DNA from: Collybiopsis luxurians FD-317 M1
Lineage: Eukaryota; Basidiomycota; Agaricomycetes; Agaricales; Omphalotaceae
Length of the DNA: 64,000 bases
Reading direction: 5' to 3'
NCBI GenBank assembly: GCA_000827265.1
Contig: KN834749.1
Span: 671,500 to 735,499, forward strand
In this document: positions 54,398 to 64,000 of the stretch, one piece after another
How the letters are laid out: every line of letters begins with the position of its first letter
Position numbering within the stretch: position 1 is the first letter of the stretch
Position numbers and translations under genes: made by a program
The notes under the pieces: model-generated
What the model saw: only the letters and a program-made list of their open reading frames with translations
Databases searched by the model: none
What the model was told of the DNA's origin: nothing

Positions 54398-57300
54398 ATG
54401 TCGGCATTCCCCACTCGAGAAGGCTCTCCAATGGTTCGACCAGCCTCTCATCTAGCTCTAGGAAACCCAACCGTCATGCCTAGAACTCCCAAACCTTTGA
54501 CGCCCCGACCACAATCTGAACAGACAGCAGCCCCCACTTCCTCGCCCACTCAACAACCCGAAATGTCTCGTCCGCTCAACGTCACAGATGCTCTCAGCTA
54601 CCTGGATGCTGTAAAACACCAATTCTCAGAAAAACCAGAGGTCTATAACAAGTTTTTAGATATCATGAAGGACTTTAAGAGTCAACAGTGTGTTCTCTGT
54701 CCCTTTTCATCCTAATCTTGAGTATCTGAACATACTCGACTGCTTAGAATCGATACTCCAGGCGTCATCAACCGAGTGTCCAAACTCTTCCATGGAAATC
54801 CACCGCTCATCCAAGGTTTCAACACATTTCTTCCTGTCGGGTATCGCATCGATGTTTCCGGAGATCCTTCGGACCCAAATACGATTACTGTCACTACTCC
54901 TTCTGGTACTACTACTCAGAGTACTACCGGTCATGCTCCTCGCCCTGTTACGCATATTCCGCGGGATATTCCTGGATTCGGCCCTAACATTGCCCAACCA
55001 TTTGCTTTTCCCGGCATCAGTACACCAAGCGGTGGACCACCGTTGACGTCTGTGAATCCTATGTCGCGCTCAATAACTCCTCAACAACCCTTTCATGTCC
55101 CTCACAATTCTCTTGCATTTGATCAACCGTTTTCGCCTGCAATTCAACAAACTCAGACCACTGCTGCTGCATCTCTTCTAGGCAACCTGAATAACAAGAA
55201 TCATATCGAAAAGCAGCCGCAGGGAGGGGAATTCAATCACGCCATCCAGTATCTCAATAAAATCAAAGCCAGATACGCGGATGACGCGAATACTTACAAG
55301 CAGTTTCTGGATATATTGCAAGCATATCAAAAGGAACAAAGACACCTACAGGATGTGAGTTTCAGTTGTCTATCGCTTGCCAGAATGCGACTTTACTTTT
55401 TTCCCTCCTAGTCCCAAGTATATGTCCAGGTCCAAGTTCTGTTTAAAGATGCTCCCGATCTTCTTGCAGAATTCAAAGATTTTCTTCCAGAGGTTGCTGG
55501 AGGACTTGCTCATCCCGGAAATACCCTCATGCCTTCGGTGGCTGGTCCTATCGCACAGTACGCTGATGTTCCGTTAAACGGCTCCCCCGACAAGGGTGCA
55601 AAAAAAGCATCCACCTCGGGCGTAAAACGGAGGAAGCGTACAGAGAAAGAACCTACCCCAGTTCCTCATCCTCCAAAGCCGGCGCCTAGTAGGGTAAAGG
55701 ATCACTTTCACTCTATAACGACTTTTACTAATCTTGGTTGTGAAGTCTAAAAAACCAAAAATTGCTCATAACAAAGGGGATCCAGGATCCCCCTCATTCT
55801 CTCCGTTTCCACTCCCCACTTCGCCACAACCCCATCCTGCCCACTCTATTCCTCAACCACCTTCTGCTCAACACCCTCAACCTCTTCCTTCCACTGCTAC
55901 ATCTGCACCATCTGTGTCTGTTGCTGCGCAGAATAAGATAATGTTTTTTGATCGGGCAAAGAAAGCGCTGGAAAATCGTGAAATCTATGAAGAGTTCCTA
56001 AAACTCCTCAGCCTCTACTCAAAAGAAATTATTGACGTAAGACTGCTGATCAGTCGTGCAGCAGCGTTTCTTGGGGACGGAGAACTCTTGGAAGAGTTCA
56101 AAGAAGTTGTCGAATATGATTCGAAGCAAGACGACGTGGAGAATGGACCTCCTGGTAGCATCCGCACTGGTCCTCCCGATGCCCTGGCCGCGCAGCCCAG
56201 TGATGATGGTCAAGGCCCGAGCTATAGAAAATTACCGTGGAGCGTAAGTTTTGCCCTCTTTGAAGTGTTCCTGTTATTCAATTTTGTTTTTTTTCTAGGA
56301 AGTCCGCCTTGCTTGCTCAGGTCGAGATGAACTTTGTCGTTCTGTCCTTAACGATGAATGGGTTTCTCATCCTACCTGGGCTTCCGAGGAAGCTGGATTC
56401 TTGACGCTGAAGAAAAACTCTTTTGAGGATGCGCTCCACAAGAGCGAAGAAGAACGCCACGAATATCACGTCCAGCTTGAAGCCATGACACGTACCATCG
56501 CCCTCTTGGAGCCTCTCAATTTGCGTATTGAAAGCATGACTGCTGAGGAACGCAGTATGTACAAGCTTCCGCCCGGTCTCGGTGGCCAAAGCAAAGGCAT
56601 CTACACCCGCATAATCAAAAAGGTGTACGGACGTGATAATGGTGTTGAAATTTTGCAGGCTTTGCAGGATTGCCCTGGCGTCGCCGTTCCCGTCGTACTC
56701 GCGAGGCTTAAGCAGAAAGACGATGAGTGGAGACGAGCTCATCGCGAATGGAGCCGAACTTGGCGAGAGGTCGATTGCAAGAATTTTTACAAGTCTCTCG
56801 ACCATCAAGGCATCAGTTTCAAACAGAACGACAAAAAATGCATCACCGCAAAGCACTTTGTTGCGGATATCGAGTCGATCCAGTCGCAGCAGCTCGAGGA
56901 AATGGAAGACCTTGATACTCGTCCACAGGGCGAAGACGAGAAAGGGAAACAGAAAGACTGGACTCCTCCATTCGCTAGAGGGTCTCTTAAAGCTCAACTT
57001 GAATACCAAATTAAAGACACTGCGGTGTTACACGACTGTTTAAAACTAGTCTATTCCTTCCTGGATCGTTCTCAGGCGCAGTACAGTGCTCTCGAGCGCC
57101 GGAGTGTTGAAAGATTTCTTCGGACCTTTGTACCGACGCTTTTCATGTATCCTGTGGCCGACTTCAATATTGCGTGCGAACCCCAACATGATGGGGCTGG
57201 TATAGCTGAGGAGGCCGAGAATAGTACCATCGACCATTCTTCGAGTTCGCGGGGTGGAAGAAAAGTTTCTGGTCAGTCCAATGGCATCGCCGCTGGGGAC

Positions 57301-58755
57301 CTCAGGAAGAAACTTGCGAAGACTGCTAAAGAGCGGCGACGCGAGCGAGAACACCGGGGAGGTTCGGCTTCAGTCGTTGCATCAAGGGCTGGGTCGCCGC
57401 CACTCCTCGAGAGTCGTCGTTCTCCGCTACCTCCCGCATCCCGTCAGGAAGAGGATCCTGTGGGAACCGTCAATGAAGATGTATGGATCAAGGAGTCATT
57501 AGCTACAGGAGCGGCAGCCATGAATTCTGACGAAGCTAGAAGTGACGATAATGAGAGTTCTTTCTTCGCCAATACCACCTTCTATACACTATTCCGGTTG
57601 CTTCAGGTAAGCGCGTTTCCTGTTCCGTCGATGTGTCAAACTAACTTATAGTCATAGTTGTTCTATTCTCGTCTACTTATGTGTAAGGAGATTGGTCAAG
57701 GGCTATCTGCGAAAAGTCATGCACAGTTACTCTCTAATCCTGTCGCCGTTCAGCTGGGTTTAGACGATCCAAATGGACCAGCCTCGGTTCTAGCGCAAGC
57801 TCAAGCTATGTCACAGTTGAGTGGCGGTACCAACGTGGTTTACATGTACCTCTTGGACGCATGCGAGAAGGTCTTTGCGGGGGAGCTTGATCAGGTTTCG
57901 TTTGAAGAGCACATGAGATGGTTTTTCGGAAATAAGGTGGGTGAGAACTTTTTTTTTAATAATAGCTATTGAGTCTGCTATTCTTAGGCCTATCACTTGT
58001 TCACTTTGGACAAGCTGATAATAGCACTTGTTAAGCAGGCGAGTTTCTTCTTACGATGCAAGTTTAAAGCGGATCTAAAGAATGCTCTGCAGGTGCAGAC
58101 CATAATATCTGATGCGAAGTGTCAGGAGCTGTGGACGTTACTGCAGAGTGCCCAAGTGACGGAGTTCATTACGAATCAAGATATTATACGGTATCGTAGA
58201 GAAGCGGAAGCGCATGTCGGGCAAGACTGTCACCTATACAAATTTCAATGGGTACGTCGGATGAACTATTTGTGTAACAAAGAATAATGATTTTGACACC
58301 AGGAGAGAGAAACGAAAATAATGCGTATTCACTTGATGAGACCAGAAGATGCAAGTGTGCACCGCCTCAGGAAGCCCCAGTCGCTCAGTCGATGGAGAGC
58401 ATACGTGGACACGTACATTCTTCGGCATCCTACGGAGTGGCTCCCCTCTCAGAACAAAGAGTCCAGTCCAATTTTCCTAAGAAGGTGCGCTCACATCATC
58501 CCAGAGGCTATTTCCGAAAAAAATGATCTGACCAATAATAGGACACGGCAACGAGAAGACCGCACGGTTTCAATCGAAAATTGCTCAAAAATTGGAATTA
58601 GTCTGCCATCGTATAAAATTGTGTATGAGAGAGGTACTGAAGAGGTGCTCCGGGTTGAAATGAAAGGAAAAGAGAGAGCATTGTTGGAAGAAAGGGCGCG
58701 GAATCGGGATGAACAAAGAAAATTATTTAGGATTAGAGGGGTTGGGTATTTTTAG
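54398..58755 (+). CDS. SIN3: SIN3 histone deacetylase scaffold
   Basis: Scaffold of the Rpd3/HDAC co-repressor. PAH1 is present ([40 protein letters not shown]). PAH2 follows ([38 protein letters not shown]), then PAH3 ([33 protein letters not shown]). The HDAC-interaction region reads [48 protein letters not shown] and [20 protein letters not shown]. The C-terminal Sin3 domain shows [20 protein letters not shown] and [20 protein letters not shown]. More than ten short introns are present; for example, the PAH2 exon ends GTGAGT after QKEQRHLQD. The stop is at 58753-58755. The protein is about 1,200-1,250 residues, near the lower end for the family. Confidence 0.9.
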
Positions 58756-58869
58756 ACATTTGGTTAATAATTTGTATTTATCAACCATAAACTCTTTTTT
58801 CCTGTCCGTCATCCGGTCATCCCCTCCCCCCCTCTCTCTTGGCGCGACAGATATCCCCTCGCCAAGTAA

Positions 58870-60807
58870 ATGTCCTCAGAGCCTTCATCGTCCTCGCTAC
58901 CTTCCATCTCTCATCCTCAATACCGTCGACGACGCTCATCACGCCCATCAGCTTCCTCTCATTATCCTTCATCCGGCCTTCTAGCATTACTGGCCACTGT
59001 AGCCAGTTCTACTCAAGCCAACGCCAGCCCAATTTCCCTTTCTTTCCTTTGTCCTGGCCTCGACGACCGGTCCCTGCTACAGGACGAACTCCCACACCAC
59101 CATCCGGAGTCTGCCGAATCACAGCAACTGAGCGCAAAGGGCAGAAGAGCACACCTACCCGACAGATATGTGCAAGGCGCTGACGGTCTTTGGAGAAAAT
59201 CCGGATGGAGTTTATATGGGTCCTCGATGTGTCTAGTACGTATACCGCTCTCCAAGCACCGCGAGTTTTTTTTATTCATCAGCCACAATTAGGACTGTCA
59301 AGATATGTCTACCACAACCCCCCAAGTCGACAACTCTGTCGATACAAGTACTAGTGCTTCCTCAACCACTTCGTCTCCAGCGCCTGCGACGACGACTCCG
59401 ACGGAGGAGTTCATGAATTCCCTCCCCCCCGGCTGGAAGCCCATTCACAGTCGAGACAATACGGGAATCATTTTGTCTATTTCTCTTTCACTAGCTTTTT
59501 TTATTTGCTTAGTTATGGTGCTTTGTATATTCTGGAGAAGAGTTGCGAAGCATACTCCTGACGTGGAGAAACGTTGGCACAGGAGCAGTAGGAGAAAGCT
59601 TCCACAAGGGGACGATACCGAGGCGATGATAGAAAAGGCTATCCAGACGAGAACAAAGGTGCTGGCAAGGGCCACTGCTCGCTGGAAGGCCAATGCTCGT
59701 CAAGCATTCCGACAGCGAAGAATCGGACGAAAGAACATTTCACCCAGCGACAGCGAAGAGGCTGATACGACCCCAACGATTTCACATACTCATTCCACGG
59801 TTCCCGAGAACGAATCATTTTCTCCGGCGAGCTCTAGACGCTCTTCTCTCAGCTCTGCTCAGACACACATCATAGCCCACACTACTGCGCGCAGCGCAAC
59901 CCAGAGCTTGAGGGAGGTTTGTTTAGTTCAATCTTCCTCAGCACCTTCCATTCCCCCATCCCCGCCTGCATACCCCCATCATCCTCTTCCAGAAACGACT
60001 CGCGAGGAGAACAAAGATGATTCTACTTCGTCTACGAATTCACAAATTCGATTCGACAACTCATCGTTGCCCTCAGACATGCATAGTGCCAATCAATCAA
60101 TTCAGCGCACCGCACATATGGCGCACGTAGCGACCGACGACAAGTCACTTTTGGCTCGGTTGGATCAACTGGTCAGCGCGCCTGAGATACCGGGGATTCT
60201 AGACATCTCGGAGTATCCCGCTCCGGTCTGGCGGGACGAAGAATTGTCAGATTTCACTCAACTAGGTCACCAAGACACAGCGGAAGCCTCAGCTCCTTCT
60301 GGCGGTGTTCTATCCCGTTCTAATGCCGACGCGATGTTCCCTCCTCCTCCGACTCATTTTTCTTCCAGTGAGAAGGGCAAGGCAGCAGAGTCGTATCCTT
60401 TCGAATACTCTTATCACTCGAGTCGGCGCTACTCGTACGGATATGGCGAGAGTATATTAGATGTCGAACCCGAAGCAGGCCCTAGTGCTCCACCGTTCGA
60501 AACCGCCCTAGATGCTCCGGGTATGCATCCTAGTGCTCCGCCGCTCGAAGCAGAGCAATTGAACGTTCCGCATTTCCCGCTGGATGACAACAACTCGCTT
60601 ACTCCGGTGACCGTTTGCGAGGAAACAGTCTCAGACGAGTCGCACGGCGAAAACTCTACCCCAAAGGAGGATCTCGCCAGCTCATCGGAGAATACAGAGC
60701 GCATGTGTTTAAGAGATGATGATGAAGGGTCTATATCCATACATAACGGATTGCCCCCATCGAAGAACGTCGAAGATCCGGATGGTGCTTCCGAGTCTTC
60801 TCCATAG
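58870..60807 (+). CDS. Single-pass membrane protein with PPxY and two PSAP motifs
   Basis: Two exons, 58870-59235 and 59293-60807; the 57-nt intron (GTACGT…AATTAG) keeps phase 0, and the protein is 626 residues. A short hydrophobic patch (GLLALLATVASSTQA) near residue 40 might be a signal or anchor. The only strong membrane segment is at residues about 180-203 (GIILSISLSLAFFICLVMVL), preceded by a Ser/Thr-rich, probably outer, segment and followed by basic residues (WRRVAKH), so the long C-terminus should be cytosolic. That tail contains PPAY (59962-59973) and two PSAP motifs (60481-60492 and 60529-60540). PPxY binds WW domains of Rsp5/NEDD4 ligases, and PSAP binds the ESCRT-I UEV subunit. 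Yeast single-span PY proteins such as Rcr1, Ssh4 or Tre1 are the nearest functional analogy, but I see no homology. Confidence 0.75.
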
Positions 60808-61524
60808 TCAGAATCCGCACCTTTGCTTCATTCTAGTGGCTCTTCTTTTTGCTTTGCTCACGGAAAGTTTCGCTTATCATTCTTTCTTAATCTCTCCTGT
60901 AGCCATCCACCCATGAAATGTTTACTCTTTTCGCATACCAACCATCTTGTCTGTATCCAATATTAAATATCGCTCTCGTTCCGTTTGCCGTGTATCTATC
61001 TCGAATCTCGAGCTATCACCGCTTGCTTTTTCTGAACGTAAGACTTGTGTTAAAAATCTAGAGCTGCCGGAGCTGTTCAGGAACTGGTAGTGAAAATCGA
61101 CTTGCCTTCTATTTCTGGATAAGCCGCGATAGGCAGATGGATAAAGAGTAACTGGGAAACAAATCCACGGTTCTATCGCAATCAACCCCGAATTTGAAGT
61201 AAGAGTAGGGAATGAAAAGAGTGGGAATGACCCCAAAGACCGGGTCAAATGGTTAGCGACTCTCGTGGCATTGAATAAATTTTCAAGTTTCCCACATAAA
61301 GGTACCTATTGGAGGGGTAGAGAAAAGCTCCTCCCATAGGTACCCGCAAAGTGGTAATGAAGGCATTGCTCGAGTCCACGCGACGGAGATTGCTTAGGGT
61401 TGCTTGGAGATTGCGGCGTTGATATTTTAGGATGAGCCCGCGCCTACTTTAGCGCTGAACTCGCTTACTAAATATGAATTAGAAATTTTTGGGCGTCTGT
61501 TGGGCTTTTTTTGCATCTCCCACA
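60808..61524. other. Intergenic region before SYO1
   Basis: Holds the 3' UTR of the membrane protein and the SYO1 promoter. A minus-strand frame at 60922-61248 looks random. A hairpin lies at 61301-61344 (separate entry). Confidence 0.5.
61301..61344. repeat. Perfectly placed inverted repeat, 15-bp arms
   Basis: Arms 61301-61315 (GGTACCTATTGGAGG) and 61330-61344 (CCTCCCATAGGTACC) pair with a single mismatch around a 14-base loop. It could be a regulatory hairpin, a terminator-like structure or a remnant of a small element. Confidence 0.7.
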
Positions 61525-64000
61525 ATGGGCAAATCTCAGAAGAAAAAGTCTATGCGCAGACACAATCCAATGCGTGTCCCAGATTCTCATCTTTCAAAAG
61601 GACTGGCCGCTGCGTCCTCCACGTCCACCAAAAATGAATCAATCCTTCCAATTATCCAAAAAGTGTGCTTGCTCCATCCGATATCTTGTTGGTTAATTCT
61701 TAAAGTGCATATGCAAGCTAGATGGAAAGCCCCGATGCCTCTGATAGGAAGTGGGCCTGTGCAGCCGTCTCAAATCTCATTCAAAATGATCCTTCTACAC
61801 GTCGGTTATTGCAAGGAAAAAACATCGTCGGTGCACTGATAGCAAGGTTGACCGACAGCGAGGATGAGGTGGTGGTGGAAGCTATGGGTACTTTGAGGTA
61901 TGAATATCTCGTTGATTGCTTCCTGGCGTTAGCCAATAATATTTGGAAATCAGAAACTTGTGCATCGATGGAGGATACGATATCTGTGCAGAAATGTACA
62001 ACAAGAATATTCTCACACCGCTGAAATCTTTCATTCCTAAAGTAAACGTTATCTATGGCCCAAGTCCTGTTCTTCACGCTCATGAACAAAGTTTAGATTT
62101 CTAATGTGCTTTCGCAATACTTGGAAAATCCCAAAACAACACCTGAAAATGCTCAGCGTTTAATGTACGACTTTGCCGATAATGTTATCACAACACTGTG
62201 GTGTCTATCGTAGGTGCTTTCTTTCAGTCATAAAGTCAGCCTAGTACTCATTATCCTATTCTCCAGAGAAACTTCCAATAAAGCTCTGAATGCGATCAAC
62301 TCGATCAACTTGATTCCGTTTCTCATGTCTTTCTTGGCCTCACGAGATAAGCTATCCATTGCTCCCCTCCTTGCTGCTGGTACAGCCTTTAAAAATTTAT
62401 CGTGGACGCAGTTAATTTTATGTATTTGTCAGCGCAGTGTCTATATGTCTTGACAGACGATAATGAACCAGCCATTACCAGCCTCAAGTCTAATGCTGGC
62501 TACATATCTTGTCTATTTTCCATAGCGCAGTCGACCGCTAATGAAAAAGGTAAAGATCCCAACGATCACCGTCATATTACTCTAAAGGTACTGAGCTCAG
62601 GTGAGTTCTTCCTTTCCGACTTGACTTTTTTTGCCGACCTATCTCGTTGAAGGGATACTACGCAATATCTCGCCGTTGCCGCCTCCTTCCTCAGCCTCTC
62701 TTGTCGACGTTGATAAAGATATCGTTCTGCCTTTGCTGCAACCTGTAATCTCTTCTGCTTCGCTTTCTGAAGCTGCAGTTCGTGCACAACAGGCGATTGA
62801 CGGCTCGACGAATGAGCCGCAAATCGAAAGACTGTCTCTCAAGCACACCCCAAAATCAGACCACAAAACTCAACACGAGTTAGAATTGGAACAGACAGAA
62901 TCTGATCTAAGGACTTTGCAGTTAGCATTGGAGATCTTAACGGGAGTTTGTGCTACGCTTCCGGATCCGTCTTCAGGAAGTGAAGGAACGGGTGAAGGTC
63001 ATGCCGGAGACGAAGATATGGAGGATGATGACGAAAGTCCGTTTCTATCTCTCGCCTGATTTATTGTGCGCTCATCATCGATTAGTTATGGCGAATATGG
63101 ATATGGAAAGCTCAGCAAAGAGTGAAATGGTAGCGAGCTCGACGATCTTACCTTCGCTCGTGCCTTCTCTGCTGACGTTGATTCATCCGACGAGCCTCTC
63201 ATTTCCTCCCCTCGCTGCATCATCGCCTCATCCTCCCACCACGTCAGCCTTGAGTGCTATTCACATCAGTGCCCTGGAGTGCTTGAACAACATATTTCTT
63301 TCGCTAGCTACCTCCCCCAGTGCCTCGGTTTCTTCTGATGTTGAGGCAGGACTTAAAGTCTGGAATGAAGTCTGGGGCGCTCTCGGTGTGGTTGGGACGG
63401 AATCGGGGCTGGGGCAGGAACGAAGGATGGAAATGTGGGAGATTGGAGCTGGGGTCTTATGGGGAATCTCAGCTGTTTGGAAGGGCACTCTGGTAAGTTA
63501 GCAATTTGGTCGTGACCCCAACCTTACTTCTCCTCAATGTTTCTGCAGTCCGCCACCGAAGAGCAGATACAGATATTAATCAAATTTTGCGACGGAGCGT
63601 TGGACGAAACAACTAAAGTGAAGTGTATAGGTGCCCTCGAGTGCCTGGCTCAATTCCCTGATTCAATACGAAATAATCAGGTAAGCATCGTTAGAGCGTT
63701 CTCAAAGTACTACTGCATGAATGTCTCATACAGGTCATCGCCAACTACTTGATATCCCTTCTTCCCACAACCACTTCTCCTTCGGCTATAGGCACAGAAG
63801 GTCTCATTCAGGTTGCATCCGCATTGATCGACATATACTCGGACGAAACACTACCATACGATGTCAATTTTCGTCAAGGCGGTATGCTGCAAGCCCTCGT
63901 AGCAAGCGTTGAAGGTGTAAGAAAGGCCGTCAAGAGTATTGATAGGAAGAAGCCTGGAGGTAGAGAGCTTTGGAGACGAGGCGACGAAGTTCGTGAGAAT
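61525..64000 (+). CDS. SYO1: SYO1 symportin, ARM/HEAT-repeat importer of 5S RNP proteins (partial)
   Basis: Adaptor that imports uL18 and uL5 together through Kap104 for 5S RNP assembly. It starts MGKSQKKKSMRRHNPMRVPD, a basic segment, then SKGLAAASSTSTKNESILPI and ARM-like repeats (DASDRKWACAAVSNLIQNDP, then RRLLQGKNIVGALIARLTDS). These are continued as NLCIDGGYDICAEMYNKNIL and LAAGTAFKNLS-type helices. The acidic loop (GDEDMEDDDES) typical of Syo1 is present. The frame continues through several short introns and runs off the right edge (ending …RRGDEVREN), so the C-terminal repeats are missing. Exon 2 follows an acceptor …AAGCTAG so that QK joins MESPDAS. Start at 61525 chosen because MGKSQKKK is the family N-terminus. 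Confidence 0.9.

Noticed and set aside
60922..61248. 108-residue minus-strand frame
   Set aside because: Falls in a 3' UTR and intergenic zone, with no recognisable motif and no consistent splice sites around it.

Overview
The window looks like nuclear DNA of a filamentous basidiomycete, most likely an agaricomycete. Genes are dense on both strands. Coding exons are interrupted by many spliceosomal introns of about 50-60 nt with GT..AG ends, and base composition is balanced. The protein families are fungal: PalI/Rim9, a Zn2Cys6 factor, an ARO8-type aminotransferase, DUF7704, a RSN1/CSC1-type channel and SYO1. There are no bacterial-type operons, no rRNA, no tRNA that I could support, no CRISPR array and no recognisable transposon. 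Most coding features are given as start-to-stop spans containing introns. Exon boundaries are stated where I resolved them by hand.

Layout. 0.7-2 kb: an F-box protein (+). 2.2-5.5 kb: a secreted saposin-acid sphingomyelinase (-) with two consecutive microexons. 6.4-6.7 kb: a small charged protein (-). 7.3-11.5 kb: a multi-pass CSC1/RSN1-like channel with a mucin-like N-terminus (-). 11.9-12.1 kb: a 61-residue protein starting with a myristoylation-type MGCIPSK motif (-). 12.4-12.9 kb: a DUF7704 membrane protein (+). 13.6-19 kb: a Yta7/ATAD2 AAA-bromodomain protein (+). 19.2-21.2 kb: a Zn2Cys6 factor whose zinc cluster does not splice cleanly (-). 21.7-24.2 kb: SLY1 (-). 24.5-27 kb: an aromatic/aminoadipate aminotransferase (-). 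27.1-27.6 kb: a small, probably mitochondrial protein (-). 27.8-28.4 kb: ribosomal P1 (-), with its ATG alone in exon 1. 28.6-30.8 kb: a LisH-WD40 TBL1/SIF2 homologue (-), divergent from a DCAF11-like WD40 protein (+) at 31-33.6 kb. 33.8-38 kb: DNA2 (+). 38.1-39.4 kb: a mitochondrial BI-1/GHITM protein (+). 39.5-42.2 kb: RIX7/NVL (-), divergent over only 65 bp from mitoribosomal uL30m (+). 43-44.8 kb: a secreted agmatinase-family ureohydrolase (+). 44.8-47.2 kb: a gene-poor stretch. 47.2-51.8 kb: a long low-complexity protein with a conserved C-terminus (+). 52.4-54.1 kb: PalI/Rim9 (-). 54.4-58.8 kb: SIN3 (+). 58.9-60.8 kb: a single-pass membrane protein with PPxY and PSAP motifs (+). 61.5 kb to the window end: SYO1 (+, partial).

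Shared themes, as inference. Three chromatin factors lie close together (Yta7, TBL1/SIF2, SIN3), and so do three ribosome-assembly or ribosomal genes (P1, RIX7, SYO1) plus uL30m. Membrane trafficking and sensing is represented by SLY1, PalI and the PPxY/PSAP protein. Nothing shows that these are co-regulated beyond the two tight divergent pairs. I see no multi-gene system that is clearly new. The best leads are individual proteins: the PPxY/PSAP membrane protein, the MGCIPSK protein, the sphingomyelinase microexons and the broken-looking zinc cluster.
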